A stretch of DNA of 62,320 bases. Origin: WJMB01 sp964581465 (GTDB lineage Bacteria; RBG-13-66-14). The number at the start of each line of letters is the position of its first letter. The stretch's first letter is position 1. The position numbers and the translations under genes are program-made. Shown one piece after another: positions 1 through 8,739 of the stretch. The stretch is taken from assembly GCA_964581465.1 (NCBI GenBank), contig CAZOOP010000017.1, positions 1 to 62,320 of the forward strand, read 5' to 3'. The notes beneath the pieces are model-generated. The model was not told the origin of the DNA. It made no database searches and saw only the letters and a program-made list of their open reading frames with translations.

Positions 1-54
1 TGTGTTAACAGCATGTTACATACATGTATCGGTCCGAACACGGTATACGATGCC
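1..54 (-). mobile_element. Terminal end of an IS1595-like element cut by the window edge
   Basis: The first 54 bases end in GGTATACGATGCC, the family-B terminus. Further in they match, in reverse complement, the outer end of the longer element at 41834-42399 (shared GTTAACAGC, GTTACATACA and CGGTCCGAACA blocks). That match is better than to the short B elements. The body of the element, possibly with its transposase on the minus strand, should lie just left of the window. Confidence 0.65.
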
Positions 55-250
55 ACAACTGATAACTGTTAGTAATCAGCCGGTTGGCCGGGCATTACCC
101 GGCAACACCCCAGAGTTGCGCTTCTCCATTCTGCTATCGGAGTTTCTTTCCCCGATTTTCCCGCTGTCCATCGACGGCCTACAGCCGAACATGAATCCGC
201 TAACCGGCGTCGTCGCGCCCCGGCGGTCGTCGAAACCCAAGGAGCGCTCC

Positions 251-895
251 ATGCCCTACGCGATCATCGAGACGGCGATCAGTTGTCCGCACTGCGACGA
301 GCCGGTGCCTCTCAACGGACCCTGGGAGATGGTCCACTGCGATCACTGCCAGAGCGACATCGAGGTGCCCCGCGACTTCTTGGTCGACATGCTACGCAGC
401 GTCTTGAAGGACCTCCCGGAGCTGGAACCGGGGACGGGCAACAACTCGACCATCTTCGGCACCTTCCGTCAGACCCTGCTGGCGGGCAACCTGGCGCCCT
501 ACTGCGTGGCCTGCAAGACCGACTTCGACCCGGCGACGATGAACCCGACGATGGGCGGCAAGGCCTGTCCCAAGTGCGGCGAGAACTACGTGGTGACGGC
601 CGCGCCGGAATGGCTGACGGAGCTGCTGCCCCAGGTGGAATACTTCATGAACGCCGTGCTGATCGATAAAAGCGGCGAAGACGCCGACAAGACCACCGAT
701 CGTCCCGTAGTCTTCACCTGCCCCCAGTGCGGCGGTGCGCTCAAGATCGACGGCAGCACCCGGATGGTGCCCTGCAAGTTCTGCAACGTCGACGTCTATC
801 TGCCCGACGACCTTTGGCTGCGGCTGCACCCCTCGAAGAAGAAGGAACGCTGGTTCGTCGTCTACAACGACACCCCCCTGCCCGAGGAGGATTAG
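251..895 (+). CDS. Triple zinc-ribbon protein of unknown function
   Basis: 214 residues, cytoplasmic by lack of a signal peptide. Three zinc-ribbon modules are visible: CPHC/CDHC (C12, C15, C30, C33), CVAC/CPKC (C85, C88, C106, C109) and CPQC/CKFC (C157, C160, C175, C178), each with a CxxC pair on either side of a short beta-hairpin. The ATG at 251 is chosen because AAGGAGCG lies just upstream; the open frame continues to base 2 but there it runs through repeat sequence. Zinc-ribbon proteins of this kind bind nucleic acid or protein partners, but nothing here identifies one. Function unknown. Confidence 0.8.
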   Translation: MPYAIIETAISCPHCDEPVPLNGPWEMVHCDHCQSDIEVPRDFLVDMLRSVLKDLPELEPGTGNNSTIFGTFRQTLLAGNLAPYCVACKTDFDPATMNPTMGGKACPKCGENYVVTAAPEWLTELLPQVEYFMNAVLIDKSGEDADKTTDRPVVFTCPQCGGALKIDGSTRMVPCKFCNVDVYLPDDLWLRLHPSKKKERWFVVYNDTPLPEED

Positions 896-1021
896 CCGAG
901 CCTGGGCGGCCCGCGATGCACGAGCCGCCTCGTTGTCGATGGAACCGCGATTCTCCCCGGGGCGACCCGGAGGGACGGTGCGGGTCAGCCCGGAGAATCT
1001 CAGAAACACAGGGAGAGTGGA

Positions 1022-1555
1022 ATGCGAATGACCCTGGAGGGCCTGGCCTGGAAACCGCGCTGAACCAGCCAGTTCGGCTGTCTGCAGGGCTGCGCGGAGT
1101 ATCTGGGGCTGGAGATGGATCCGGCCTGGCTTTTCGGTGCCGGGGGGCAAGCCTTCGCGCTCAACATTAGCCGCGAGACGCTTTGTCCCAGCGGACCGAC
1201 CGCCTGGTGGACGGAGGGGCTGCACGGTCTACTGGCCAACCTGGGGCTTGCCCGGGAGTGCATCTTCAGTCATCACGGAAGCGACGATTTCGCAACCGCG
1301 TCGGCCCAGGTCTGGGCCGAGTGCCGGGGATTCGCCCCGCGCTTTCTGCGGACGGCCGGAAGCGCCCTGCCCGAGTCGCGGGCTGGGTTGGAACTCGCCG
1401 CCGGCTTCTACGCCGTTGTCGCCGGCGAGCTGGCCCGGGTGGCCGAGCTCTTTCCCTTCGAAGGCGATCGCGTAGCCCGCGTCGCCGACGCCGAGCGGAT
1501 CCGCGAGGCCGGTGATCACCTGGAGGCCTTGGCCGGGCTGGTCGAGTCTCTATGA
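1022..1555 (+). pseudogene. Possible BtrH-N-like protein interrupted by an in-frame TGA
   Basis: Frame opens at ATG 1022 after AGGGAGAG and reads MRMTLEGLAWKPR, then TGA at 1061-1063, then TSQFGCLQGCAEYLGLE and on to TGA 1553-1555. The region on both sides looks like one protein: a WKPRW-type motif, GCxxGCxxYLG and LCPSGPTAWW are typical of a conserved family related to the BtrH N-terminal (cysteine-peptidase-like) domain. The TGA sits where that family normally has Trp (TGG), so a single G-to-A change explains it. Restart at ATG 1115 would give a 146-residue fragment lacking the cysteine motif. Either a recent pseudogene or a sequencing error; genetic-code reassignment is not supported because TGA is a true stop elsewhere. 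Confidence 0.6.
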
Positions 1556-1681
1556 CGGGTGTTACTGATCCCGGAAACGGCATTGAATACCACAGCTAGA
1601 GCAAAGGCGTTTCCATTACAGAGCGATGGCTCGAACCGTCGCTTCTTGCCGCAGGTCGGCTTTCCCCAACCGGTCATCCGC

Positions 1682-2695
1682 TCAGGCGGTCATCCAGCAG
1701 TCCCGGCCCTCGACCAGCTCCAGCCCGGCGAGGGCCTCCCGGATGCGCTTCCGGGCTCCGGTCTGACCGACGGCGCCCAGCTGCAAGGCTTCCCGGTAAT
1801 CTCCAGCGTCCTCGACGGCGATGACCGGTGCGCCCTGGATAGTCTCGCCGATGCGTCCGGGGTGGACCTCGACGATGGCCCGGGGCGGCGGCAGCCCCTC
1901 CCGCCGCAGCGACCTGATCAAAGCCTTGCCGAGTGGACCGCAGCCCCAGACGACGTAACCCCGGTTCCGTTCACAGATCAACCGCGCCAGGTAGCGGGCC
2001 TTCAACGCTCGGAAGGCCACCGCCCGGTAGCGTGGATCGGTGCGCGTCAAGCGCCGGGGGCCGTCGCGCCAGATGTGCAGTACGAGGGGCAGCTTGGCCA
2101 ACCCGAGGCCCTCGTCGAAGAGCAGGCGCAGCCAAAGATCGTAGTCCTCGGGGCCGTCGAAATCCCGCCAGCCACCGACACTCTCCAGTACGTCACGGCG
2201 AAGCATGACCGTGGGATGGACCAGCGGACTCTCGATAAAGGCGCCGAGGCGTATCTGTTCGGGGGTGATCAGCGAGTTGTTCCAGTCCAGATAGCGGCGG
2301 GCGCCCGCCGTCATTTCCCCCATCGGTTCCACCCGTGCCCGGCAGCCCACCCCGGCCGTCTCCGCGTGCTCGTCCAGGTACGCCGCCTGAAGGGCCAGGC
2401 GGCCGGGAAGCATCAGATCGTCGGCGTCCATCCGCGCCACATACCGACCCCGGCACTCGGCCAGCCCGGCGTTGAGCGCCGCGACCAACCCGTCGTGCCC
2501 ACGATGGATCACCCGCAGTCGCCGATCACGGCGGGCGAAGTGCTCCAGCAGCTCACCGCCGCCGTCCGTCGAGCCGTCGTTCACCGCGATCAGCTCCAGC
2601 TCCACTCCGCGCTGACTCAGCACTGACTCCAGCGCCACCGGCAGCGTGGCCGCCGCGTTATAGACCGGCATCAGCACCGAAACCCTCGGCCTCAT
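1682..2695 (-). CDS. Family 2 glycosyltransferase with C-terminal Rossmann-like extension
   Basis: 337 residues. The N-terminal half is a GT-A fold: VSVLMPVYNAAATLP at the start, then the nucleotide-binding NDGSTDGG, then the metal-binding MDADDL (about residues 91-96) and a late GPEDYDLWLR acceptor-site motif. The last 100 residues start with VVWGCGPLGKALI, a Rossmann-like dinucleotide-binding loop, so it may be fused to a sugar-modifying or binding domain. Start at 2695 is fixed by a strong upstream GGGAGGAGAA. It probably adds a sugar to a cell-surface glycan; donor and acceptor are unknown. It stands alone. Confidence 0.88.
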   Translation of the reverse strand: MRPRVSVLMPVYNAAATLPVALESVLSQRGVELELIAVNDGSTDGGGELLEHFARRDRRLRVIHRGHDGLVAALNAGLAECRGRYVARMDADDLMLPGRLALQAAYLDEHAETAGVGCRARVEPMGEMTAGARRYLDWNNSLITPEQIRLGAFIESPLVHPTVMLRRDVLESVGGWRDFDGPEDYDLWLRLLFDEGLGLAKLPLVLHIWRDGPRRLTRTDPRYRAVAFRALKARYLARLICERNRGYVVWGCGPLGKALIRSLRREGLPPPRAIVEVHPGRIGETIQGAPVIAVEDAGDYREALQLGAVGQTGARKRIREALAGLELVEGRDCWMTA

Positions 2696-2790
2696 GACTT
2701 CTCCTCCCAAATAGCGTTCAACTCCCCGCGGCACCCCGACCGACCGCTCCGCGGAGCGTCTCCCGCCCGATGAGCAGTGCTCAAACCACG

Positions 2791-2883
2791 GGGGCGGCTT
2801 TGGCACGTTTCTTGCGGTGTTCGACGTCGGTCCGTCGATTACGCCGCCCCGCCCTGCTGCAAGAAACGTGCCAAAGCCGCCCC
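2791..2883. repeat. Palindromic repeat PAL-1 (25-bp arms)
   Basis: Left arm 2791-2815 and right arm 2859-2883 are perfect reverse complements around the core TTTGGCACGTTTCTTGC, with a 43-nt loop. It lies between divergent genes. First of five copies in the window (others at 25122, 39711, 51843, 57170); arms are conserved, loops are not. No T-run follows either arm, so it is not a standard terminator. Confidence 0.9.
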
Positions 2884-3072
2884 GGGACGCAGCTCATTCC
2901 CAGGTTGGGGGGTTAGCGGAGCGGTCGGCACCGTCGGGGTTGGGGTGCGCCTGGCGACGCTGGACAGTAATCCGGTTATGTAGTAAGCTATTCACGTTGC
3001 CAAAGCTCGGATTGTTGTCTCCGGTCGGGGCATCATCTTTTGGACTCAAGCACTATGAGTTAAGGGGGAAGG

Positions 3073-3447
3073 ATGTTCAAGAACCGTTTGCTGTTAATCA
3101 CATTTGCCGTTGTACTACTAAGCTTGTTGCTGGTTGGATGCGGTGAGGAAGAGGAAGCGTCGACCGAGACCCTGGATGAAGCGGCGGCCGACGTCGAGGA
3201 CGCGGCGGAGGGGTTGTCGGGTGAGCTGGCCGGCGTATCGGTTTCCCCGGCCGATGATGAAGACGAGGCTGAGAATACACCCTACACCGGTGAGTTCGTC
3301 TACGTCACTGAGCACGGCTCGAAGTACCACGCTCCGGGTTGCCGGCACATCCAGGACAGCGAGAACCTGCGCAAGCTGACCCGGGATTCCGCGATTGAAG
3401 AGGGTTACGAGCCTTGCAAGGTCTGCAATCCCGGCCTGCCTCAATAA
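3073..3447 (+). CDS. Small lipoprotein with C-terminal zinc-binding-like domain
   Basis: 124 residues. Signal peptide with lipobox LVGC (C23), an acidic linker to about residue 70, then a compact domain YVTEHGSKYHAPGCRHI...GYEPCKVCNP. H86, C90, H92, C115 and C118 look like a metal site; the pattern resembles the Ada-type metal-binding fold often seen at the C-terminus of secreted bacterial proteins and competence-like nucleases. Here no nuclease domain precedes it. GGGGGAAGG precedes the ATG. Probably membrane anchored and facing the periplasm. Role unknown. Confidence 0.75.
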   Translation: MFKNRLLLITFAVVLLSLLLVGCGEEEEASTETLDEAAADVEDAAEGLSGELAGVSVSPADDEDEAENTPYTGEFVYVTEHGSKYHAPGCRHIQDSENLRKLTRDSAIEEGYEPCKVCNPGLPQ

Positions 3448-3472
3448 GACAGGCCAACTCGGCCGTGCCGCG

Positions 3473-3481
3473 TGCTATAAT
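3473..3481 (+). promoter_or_regulatory. Extended -10 promoter for acpS
   Basis: TGCTATAAT is a perfect extended -10 element; no good -35 is needed or seen. The predicted start near 3488 gives a short leader to acpS at 3516. Confidence 0.6.
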
Positions 3482-3515
3482 CGCTCTCCGTCTGCTGACC
3501 TGACTTCCGGGGGCG

Positions 3516-3917
3516 ATGTTGAGCGATATCCTCGGCCTGGGCATCGATGTGGTCTCCTTGGCCCGTTTCACCAAGCTGCTGCGCAGCGAGCGCGAAGTCT
3601 CGCTGCGGCGGCACGTCTTCACCGAGCGCGAGTGGCCCGACGATTGGGCCGCCGCGCCGGATTCCTTCGTTCTGGCCAAACTCTCGGCCCGCTTCGCCGT
3701 CAAGGAGGCGGCGATGAAGGCCCTGGGCTGCGGCTGGGGTCAGGGCACCTTCTTCAAGGAGTTCGAGGTCGTCCCCCGGGGCGACGGCGGCGTCCGTCTG
3801 GAACTCCACGGCAACGCCAAGCGACTGGCCGATGAGCGGGGGATCAACAACTGGTTCGTCTCGATCGCGCACGAGCGCTACTACGCCGTGGCCACGGCCC
3901 TGGCCCTGCGGGATTGA
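3516..3917 (+). CDS. acpS: Holo-[acyl-carrier-protein] synthase
   Basis: 133 residues, usual for the family. Transfers the 4'-phosphopantetheine arm of CoA to a serine of acyl carrier protein, activating fatty-acid synthesis. Hallmarks: N-terminal GLGIDVVSLARF (catalytic Asp), central LSARFAVKEAAMKALG (Mg/CoA site, Glu of KEA), and C-terminal SIAHERYYAVATALAL. ATG 3516 begins right before the first beta strand; a TTG follows it directly. Single-gene unit bounded by an extended -10 promoter and a terminator at 3991. Confidence 0.95.
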   Translation: MLSDILGLGIDVVSLARFTKLLRSEREVSLRRHVFTEREWPDDWAAAPDSFVLAKLSARFAVKEAAMKALGCGWGQGTFFKEFEVVPRGDGGVRLELHGNAKRLADERGINNWFVSIAHERYYAVATALALRD

Positions 3918-3990
3918 GACGGGGCGGCTGAGCAAAAAAACGATTTGCTTCCGCCAGGAGCCGGCCCGTATTCTAGCGAAGAAACCAGTG

Positions 3991-4013
3991 CAGCCCCGCA
4001 GGGCTGTTTGTTT
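3991..4013 (+). terminator. Intrinsic terminator after acpS
   Basis: CAGCCC-CGCA-GGGCTG stem-loop (3991-4006) followed by TTTGTTT. Confidence 0.75.
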
Positions 4014-4215
4014 ATAGCCGGGATGCGCTCAGGGTGGGTCTTTGGTGGTCGGGCTCTTCCAGGTCGGTTAGGTGTGGGTGGACGGGAGCGGGCGTACAGG
4101 TGCGTCGGCGCACAAGTTGCTCTTCCATCCTTCCACGGAAGTGCGGGGTGGCGAGTCGTGCAGGCATGATTTGCCGGGGTTCAACCCCCGTGCGGTTTGC
4201 ATCTACAGTGAAACA
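4014..4215. other. Unassigned 200-bp interval
   Basis: No convincing gene. It has several short hairpins, including CGGGGTTCAACCCCCG near 4178 that mimics a tRNA T-arm, but no acceptor, D or anticodon arms can be assembled. It lies between two terminators facing each other, so a small RNA cannot be excluded. Confidence 0.3.
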
Positions 4216-4242
4216 AGCAGCCGACCCGCTGGATCGGCTGCT
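4216..4242 (-). terminator. Intrinsic terminator of guaA
   Basis: AGCAGCCGA / TCGGCTGCT 9-bp stem; read on the minus strand it is followed by TTGTTTC. Confidence 0.7.
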
Positions 4243-4297
4243 ATGTGATTCAGCGAGATCGAGCTGTTGCCGACCCGCGCTGATTCCGGGATCGTCC

Positions 4298-5833
4298 TCA
4301 CTCCCACTCGATGGTCGCCGGGGGCTTCGAGGAGATGTCGTAGGTCACGCGGTTGATCCCCTCGACCTCGTTGATGATCCGGCTGGAGATCCGCGCCAGA
4401 ACGTCGTAGGGCATACGGAACCAGTCGGCGGTCATCCCGTCGACGCTGGTGACGGCCCGCAGGGCGCAGGTGTTGGCGTAGGTCCGCTCGTCGCCCATCA
4501 CCCCGACGCTCTTGACGGGCAGCAGCACGGCGAAGGCCTGCCAGATGTCGTCGTAGAGCCCGGCGCGGCGCAGCTCCTCGAGGTAGACGGCGTCGGCGGC
4601 GCGCAGGACCTCGAGGCGTTCCGCCATCACCTCGCCCAGGATGCGGATGGCCAGCCCGGGACCGGGGAAGGGGTGACGACCGAGGATCGCCCCGGGCATC
4701 CCCAGCTCGCGCCCCACCGCCCGGACTTCGTCCTTGAACAGCTCGCGCAGCGGCTCGACGAGCTCCAGGTCCATCTTCTCCGGCAGGCCGCCGACGTTGT
4801 GATGGCTCTTGATCGTCGCCGAGGGTCCCTGGACGCTGACGCTCTCTATCACGTCGGGGTAGAGTGTTCCCTGGGCCAGAAAACGCGGCCGGGGCTCGAT
4901 CTCTTGCGCCGCCGCCTGGAAGACCTCGATGAAGGTGTGGCCGATGCGCTTGCGCTTTACCTCGGGGTCGACGACGCCCTCGAGGGCATCCAAAAACTCC
5001 CGCGAGGCGTCGACCAGGCGCACCGGCAGGCCCAGCTCGCGGTAGCGCTCCATCACCCCGGCGGCCTCGCCGCGCCGCAGCAGGCCGTTGTCGACGAAGA
5101 TACAGTGCAGGCGTTTGCCCAGGGCGCGGTGGAGCAGCAGCGAGTTGACCGAGGAGTCCACCCCGCCGGAGATGCCGCTGACCACGTGACCCTCGCCGAC
5201 CTGTTCGCCGATGGCCTTGATCGCCGACTCGATGAACGAGGACATCTTCCAGTCTCCGGCGCAGCCGCAGACCCGGTGGAGGAAGTTGGTCAGGATCGCC
5301 GGTCCCGCCGAAGTGTGGTGCACCTCGGGGTGGAACTGAACACCGAAGATCGGCCGCTCGGCGTGGCGCAGGGCCGCGTAGGGCGAGTTGTCACTGCGGC
5401 CCAGGACGACAAAATCCGGCGCCGGGGCGTCGACGCGGTCCCCGTGGCTCATCCAGACCGGCAGCCGTTCGGGCAATCCGTGGAACAGGTCGGCGTCGTC
5501 GGTGACCTCGAGCTCCGCCGGGCCGTACTCCTTGTGCTCGGCCCGACCCACCCGGCCGCCCAGGCGCTCGGTGATCGCCTGGAGTCCGTAGCAGATCCCC
5601 AGCACGGGCAGGTTCACCCGCTCGAAAAAGCCCTCGGGCAGGTGGGGCGCCCCCGGCGCGGTGATGCTGGCCGGGCCGCCGGAGAGGATCAGCCCCTTGA
5701 CCTCGGGGGCCAGGTACTCCTCGGGCGGCTTGCTGAAGGGGACGATCTCGCAGAAGACATCGGCCTCGCGCACCTTGCGGGCGATAAGCTGGGTGTACTG
5801 GCTGCCGAAGTCCAGGATGACGACGCGTTCCAT
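4298..5833 (-). CDS. guaA: GMP synthase (glutamine-hydrolysing)
   Basis: 511 residues. Converts XMP to GMP using ATP and glutamine. Class I amidotransferase domain first: ILDFGSQYTQLIARKVRE start, nucleophile Cys in GICYGLQAI, catalytic His-Glu in GVQFHPEV. Then the PP-loop ATP pyrophosphatase SGGVDSSV, and the C-terminal dimerisation domain ending in the canonical TIEWE followed by TGA. Start ATG 5833 is preceded by GAGGGAAG; a longer open frame upstream has no family counterpart. A TAGAAT -10 near 5885 with a TTAACC -35 (18-bp spacer) is a plausible promoter. No guaB adjacent. Confidence 0.97.
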   Translation of the reverse strand: MERVVILDFGSQYTQLIARKVREADVFCEIVPFSKPPEEYLAPEVKGLILSGGPASITAPGAPHLPEGFFERVNLPVLGICYGLQAITERLGGRVGRAEHKEYGPAELEVTDDADLFHGLPERLPVWMSHGDRVDAPAPDFVVLGRSDNSPYAALRHAERPIFGVQFHPEVHHTSAGPAILTNFLHRVCGCAGDWKMSSFIESAIKAIGEQVGEGHVVSGISGGVDSSVNSLLLHRALGKRLHCIFVDNGLLRRGEAAGVMERYRELGLPVRLVDASREFLDALEGVVDPEVKRKRIGHTFIEVFQAAAQEIEPRPRFLAQGTLYPDVIESVSVQGPSATIKSHHNVGGLPEKMDLELVEPLRELFKDEVRAVGRELGMPGAILGRHPFPGPGLAIRILGEVMAERLEVLRAADAVYLEELRRAGLYDDIWQAFAVLLPVKSVGVMGDERTYANTCALRAVTSVDGMTADWFRMPYDVLARISSRIINEVEGINRVTYDISSKPPATIEWE

Positions 5834-5993
5834 GGGCGCTTCCCTCTTGTCGGGGTGGGGTGGACAATGTGCGTCCCATTCTACAACAGCCGGCCTGCAC
5901 TGGTTAAGCCCCTTGGCGTTGCCGTCCAGGTCGTCGGGTTGGCTGAGAGTAGAAGAAAGCCCCACCGCCGGGCGGCCGGGGGCTGAGAAGTTA

Positions 5994-6314
5994 GGGGTCG
6001 TATACCCTCTTCGGACCGGCTTGTGATTGTATTCTGCTGATATTACACGTGTAGCAGAAGACATGCCTGTCACTTGATAGCAGATAAAAAGTGGCGACTA
6101 CAAGGGGCATGCTCGTTTGTTAACCCAGCCTGCATAACAGCCGGTTAATAGCGACTATCCGGTTGCCATTCGACTCATAACTGCATCATTATCAAGCAAT
6201 AAGACCACGCATTATTGTATGGGGATAGAGAATGGACGCGCCCAATCATCGATTGCCTGCTCGGTGAACATTTCAATATCGGCCCTGATTTGCTCAGATC
6301 ACGTCCCTGATGCC
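5994..6314 (-). mobile_element. MITE family B, copy B7
   Basis: Begins GGGGTCGTATACC with CGGACC and TGATTGTAT as in other B right ends, and ends CGTCCCTGATGCC. Interior matches other B copies (ATGCCTGTCACTTG, AAAAAGTGGCG, CAAGCAATAA). No clear target duplication. Confidence 0.7.
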
Positions 6315-6447
6315 TTGAACTAATAGCGCCGTCAAGCAGAGGTTGGGGTCTCGGAACGCTCCATGATGTGCGACACGTTAGAGCCGCCGGTTGCGGTTGC
6401 TAATCGCTCCATTGACCTCGAACGATGCCAACGGCTTCCGTACAAAG

Positions 6448-6480
6448 CAACCGCCGGTAGGTGACCGGCGGTTGTCTTTC
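6448..6480. terminator. Strong hairpin, probable terminator
   Basis: CAACCGCCGGT / ACCGGCGGTTG 11-bp perfect stem with a 5-nt loop, followed by TCTTTCT on the plus strand. It lies between guaA's upstream region and the 3' end of the 6668 gene, and may insulate the two. Confidence 0.6.
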
Positions 6481-6667
6481 TCGAATGAACCAAGGTTGAC
6501 GGGCTCCCCGGCAGTGAAACTGGCTGGTTGGGGTAGTTGGGTTGGAGATGACGGACCGCTGACTATCCTTCAGCCGGTTGAGGACCGTTGTGCTCCCAAA
6601 CTACTGATGAATGGGATGTATCCTCCACCGCCTTTCAGCCGCTACGACGATGACGCGAATCCAGAGA

Positions 6668-7699
6668 CTACTCCAAGACGCCCCCATCACGCACCACGCC
6701 CCATTCGTGGACGGTGAAGCCGCCGGACTCGTAGGCGGGGATCAGTGGCTCGAGAAGCTCGAAGGGACCCTCGACGCCCTCGATGAGGAAGAAGGCGCGG
6801 ATCAAGCTGTGGGGCTGCGGATTCAGGGCCAGCTCGATGACGGCGCCCACCGTATCGTTGAATTGGGGATAGACGGCGTAGAAGGGAGACTCGTCGAGGC
6901 GGGGGACCCACCACTGGACAAAGTCCTCGATCTCATTGTCGTAGAAACCGATGTCGGCCAGGGTCTCGCGGAAGAATATCTCCAGGTTCTCGGAAGCGAC
7001 CACCCAGCCCGCCTCGCGCCGCCAGTGATCCGGCGCGGCGGCCTCGTAGAACAGGTAGTCGTAGGTCGGTTCGGGTCGGGGTTCCAGGGCGTGGCCCGAG
7101 CCGTCGGGCGTGTCCCAGTACAGCTCCTGGACCTCGCGCAGCGTTCCGTCGGGATCGGCGAAGACCCGCCAGATGCTCTCGTAGGCGGGCTCGCTGACCG
7201 TAACCTCACCGCCTTGGGGGAAGCCCAGGGCGACCGTGACCAGCTCGGTCTCGACGGGGTAAAGGTAGATATTGGGTTTCTCGACCTCCATCACCGGGTA
7301 GAGGGTGAAGTCCCGGGTCACGGTCTCCCCGGCGCTGAGTTCGACGGCGACGGCGAAGTCGGGCTCGGCGTCGCCGTTGAAGCAGTAGATGTCGTAGACG
7401 CCGGGTTCGACGCGCTCCAGCCGATAGCGGCCCTCTTCGTCGACGGTCACCGAATAGGCGGGGTCGCCCTCGGGGTAGGGCCAGGCTTCCTCGACGGGAA
7501 CCAGACGCTCCCCTTCGCCCTCGACGCTCTTTTCCTCCTCGACTTCCGCGACTGTGGTTGGATAAAGCTCGATGACGGCGCCCGCAGCGGGGCGTCCGTC
7601 GGCGTAGACCGCCCGACCCTCGAGGACGGCGAAGCCCTCGGGTGTATCGGCCGCCGCGACGGCAACCATGGCGATGACGAAGGGGATCACCTTGCGCAT
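6668..7699 (-). CDS. Exported IYLYP-domain protein with carboxypeptidase-regulatory-like domain (paralogue 1)
   Basis: 343 residues. Signal peptide (MRKVIPFVIAMVAVAAA), then a beta-sandwich of the carboxypeptidase-regulatory type (about 25-135: VLEGRAVYADGRPAAGAV...YSVTVDEEGRYRLERVEPGVYDI), then a C-terminal domain beginning KPNIYLYPVE and ending FTVHEWGVV. That domain is a conserved bacterial family of unknown function (KPxIYLYP start, GWVV middle, EWGxV end). Same domain order as the next gene upstream, so a tandem duplication; identity is moderate. Probably periplasmic or surface exposed. Likely last gene of a three-gene minus-strand unit with 8740 and 7715. Confidence 0.8.
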   Translation of the reverse strand: MRKVIPFVIAMVAVAAADTPEGFAVLEGRAVYADGRPAAGAVIELYPTTVAEVEEEKSVEGEGERLVPVEEAWPYPEGDPAYSVTVDEEGRYRLERVEPGVYDIYCFNGDAEPDFAVAVELSAGETVTRDFTLYPVMEVEKPNIYLYPVETELVTVALGFPQGGEVTVSEPAYESIWRVFADPDGTLREVQELYWDTPDGSGHALEPRPEPTYDYLFYEAAAPDHWRREAGWVVASENLEIFFRETLADIGFYDNEIEDFVQWWVPRLDESPFYAVYPQFNDTVGAVIELALNPQPHSLIRAFFLIEGVEGPFELLEPLIPAYESGGFTVHEWGVVRDGGVLE

Positions 7700-7714
7700 C
7701 GTAGCCTCCCGGGG

Positions 7715-8683
7715 TTATTTGACCTGGCGGCCGCTGACGTTGTCCAGCACCACGCCCCACTCGACGGCGGCAAAGCCCGCGCGCTCGAAGGCGGGTATCT
7801 CGGGCGGGCTGACCAGGGCGAAGAGGGGGTCGCAGTTGTCGATGACGTAGTAGAGCCGCAGCAGGCTGTCCGGTGAGGGCTGGATGTCCAGCTCGATCAG
7901 CGGATCGATCACCTCGGCGGTCTGGGCGTAGATCATGAACTGGGGCTCCTCCATGGCCTCGAGCTCGGGGACCCAGTACTCGATGAAGTCCTCGATCTCG
8001 GCGCCGCGGAAGCCGTAGGCGGTCAGGTTCTCGCGGAAGAAGCTCTCCAGGTTCGCCTTCTCGATCAGCCAGCCGCGCTCGCGGAGCCAGTTGTCCGGCG
8101 TCTCGGCCTCGTAGAAGAAGTAGCGATAGCCGCTGCCGAAGGAGCCGTCAGGACGCACCGTGGTGCTCCAGCCGCCCTCGTAGAGCGGGTTGCTCTCGAT
8201 CACCCGGCCGCCGGCGGGGAAGGCCAGCTCGATCGAAACATCGCTCTCCTCGACGGGGTAGAGGTAGATGTTGGGCTTGCGGGCCACGGCCTCCTCCTGG
8301 AAGGGCAGGGTGACCTCGACGCTGTAGACCTCCTTGACGGAGAGTTCGAAGGGTTCGGAGTAATCGACGGCGTGGTTGCGGGCCGAGTAGTAGAGCTGGT
8401 AGTAGCCCCAGGAGACCACGACGCTGAAAGCGCCGTCCTCGTCGGTGGTCGCGTTGGAGACGACCGTGGTGTCGTCGTGGTTCCAGGCTCGGTAGTCCTC
8501 CGGGTTCTCGGGCAGCGCCGGGAGCTGGTAGAGGGATACCAGGGCGTCGGCCAGGGGCTCGCCGGTCTCGGCGTCGAAGATCCGGCCTTCGACGGTGGCG
8601 CCGGGGATCATCTCCTCGGCGGGCAGGGGGTTGGCCGCGCAGGCGGCGGCGAGGAGCAACAGCAGGCTCAGCGGCTTTCGCAT
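7715..8683 (-). CDS. Exported IYLYP-domain protein with carboxypeptidase-regulatory-like domain (paralogue 2)
   Basis: 322 residues. Signal peptide with a possible weak lipobox (AAAC, C15). A carboxypeptidase-regulatory-like sandwich follows (VEGRIFDAETGEPLADALVSLY ... TTDEDGAFSVVV), then RKPNIYLYPVEESDV, GWLIEKANLESFFRENL, EIEDFIEYWVPEL and FAAVEWGVVL. The last blocks align directly with paralogue 1. Gap to the downstream paralogue is only 15 bp, so co-transcription is likely. Function unknown. Confidence 0.8.
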   Translation of the reverse strand: MRKPLSLLLLLAAACAANPLPAEEMIPGATVEGRIFDAETGEPLADALVSLYQLPALPENPEDYRAWNHDDTTVVSNATTDEDGAFSVVVSWGYYQLYYSARNHAVDYSEPFELSVKEVYSVEVTLPFQEEAVARKPNIYLYPVEESDVSIELAFPAGGRVIESNPLYEGGWSTTVRPDGSFGSGYRYFFYEAETPDNWLRERGWLIEKANLESFFRENLTAYGFRGAEIEDFIEYWVPELEAMEEPQFMIYAQTAEVIDPLIELDIQPSPDSLLRLYYVIDNCDPLFALVSPPEIPAFERAGFAAVEWGVVLDNVSGRQVK

Positions 8684-8739
8684 GGGTGCCTCCGGTTTGG
8701 CGAGGTTGTCAAAATGGCTGGTTACACCGCGGAGTTTTT

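Noticed and set aside
2..250. Upstream extension of the zinc-ribbon gene
   Set aside because: Runs through IS-derived repeat sequence; a good ribosome site precedes ATG 251.
1061..1063. Reassignment of TGA to Trp in this genome
   Set aside because: guaA and several other genes end with TGA precisely at their family C-terminus, so TGA is a stop.
4170..4200. tRNA-like T-arm (GGGGTTCAACCCC)
   Set aside because: Only a 6-nt loop fits and no acceptor, D or anticodon arms can be formed around it.
4034..5986. Long open frame opposite guaA
   Set aside because: Antisense shadow of a highly conserved gene; low-complexity translation typical of GC-rich complement strands. The same applies to long frames opposite 6668-8683, 12420-14890, 26759-28090 and 58407-61899.
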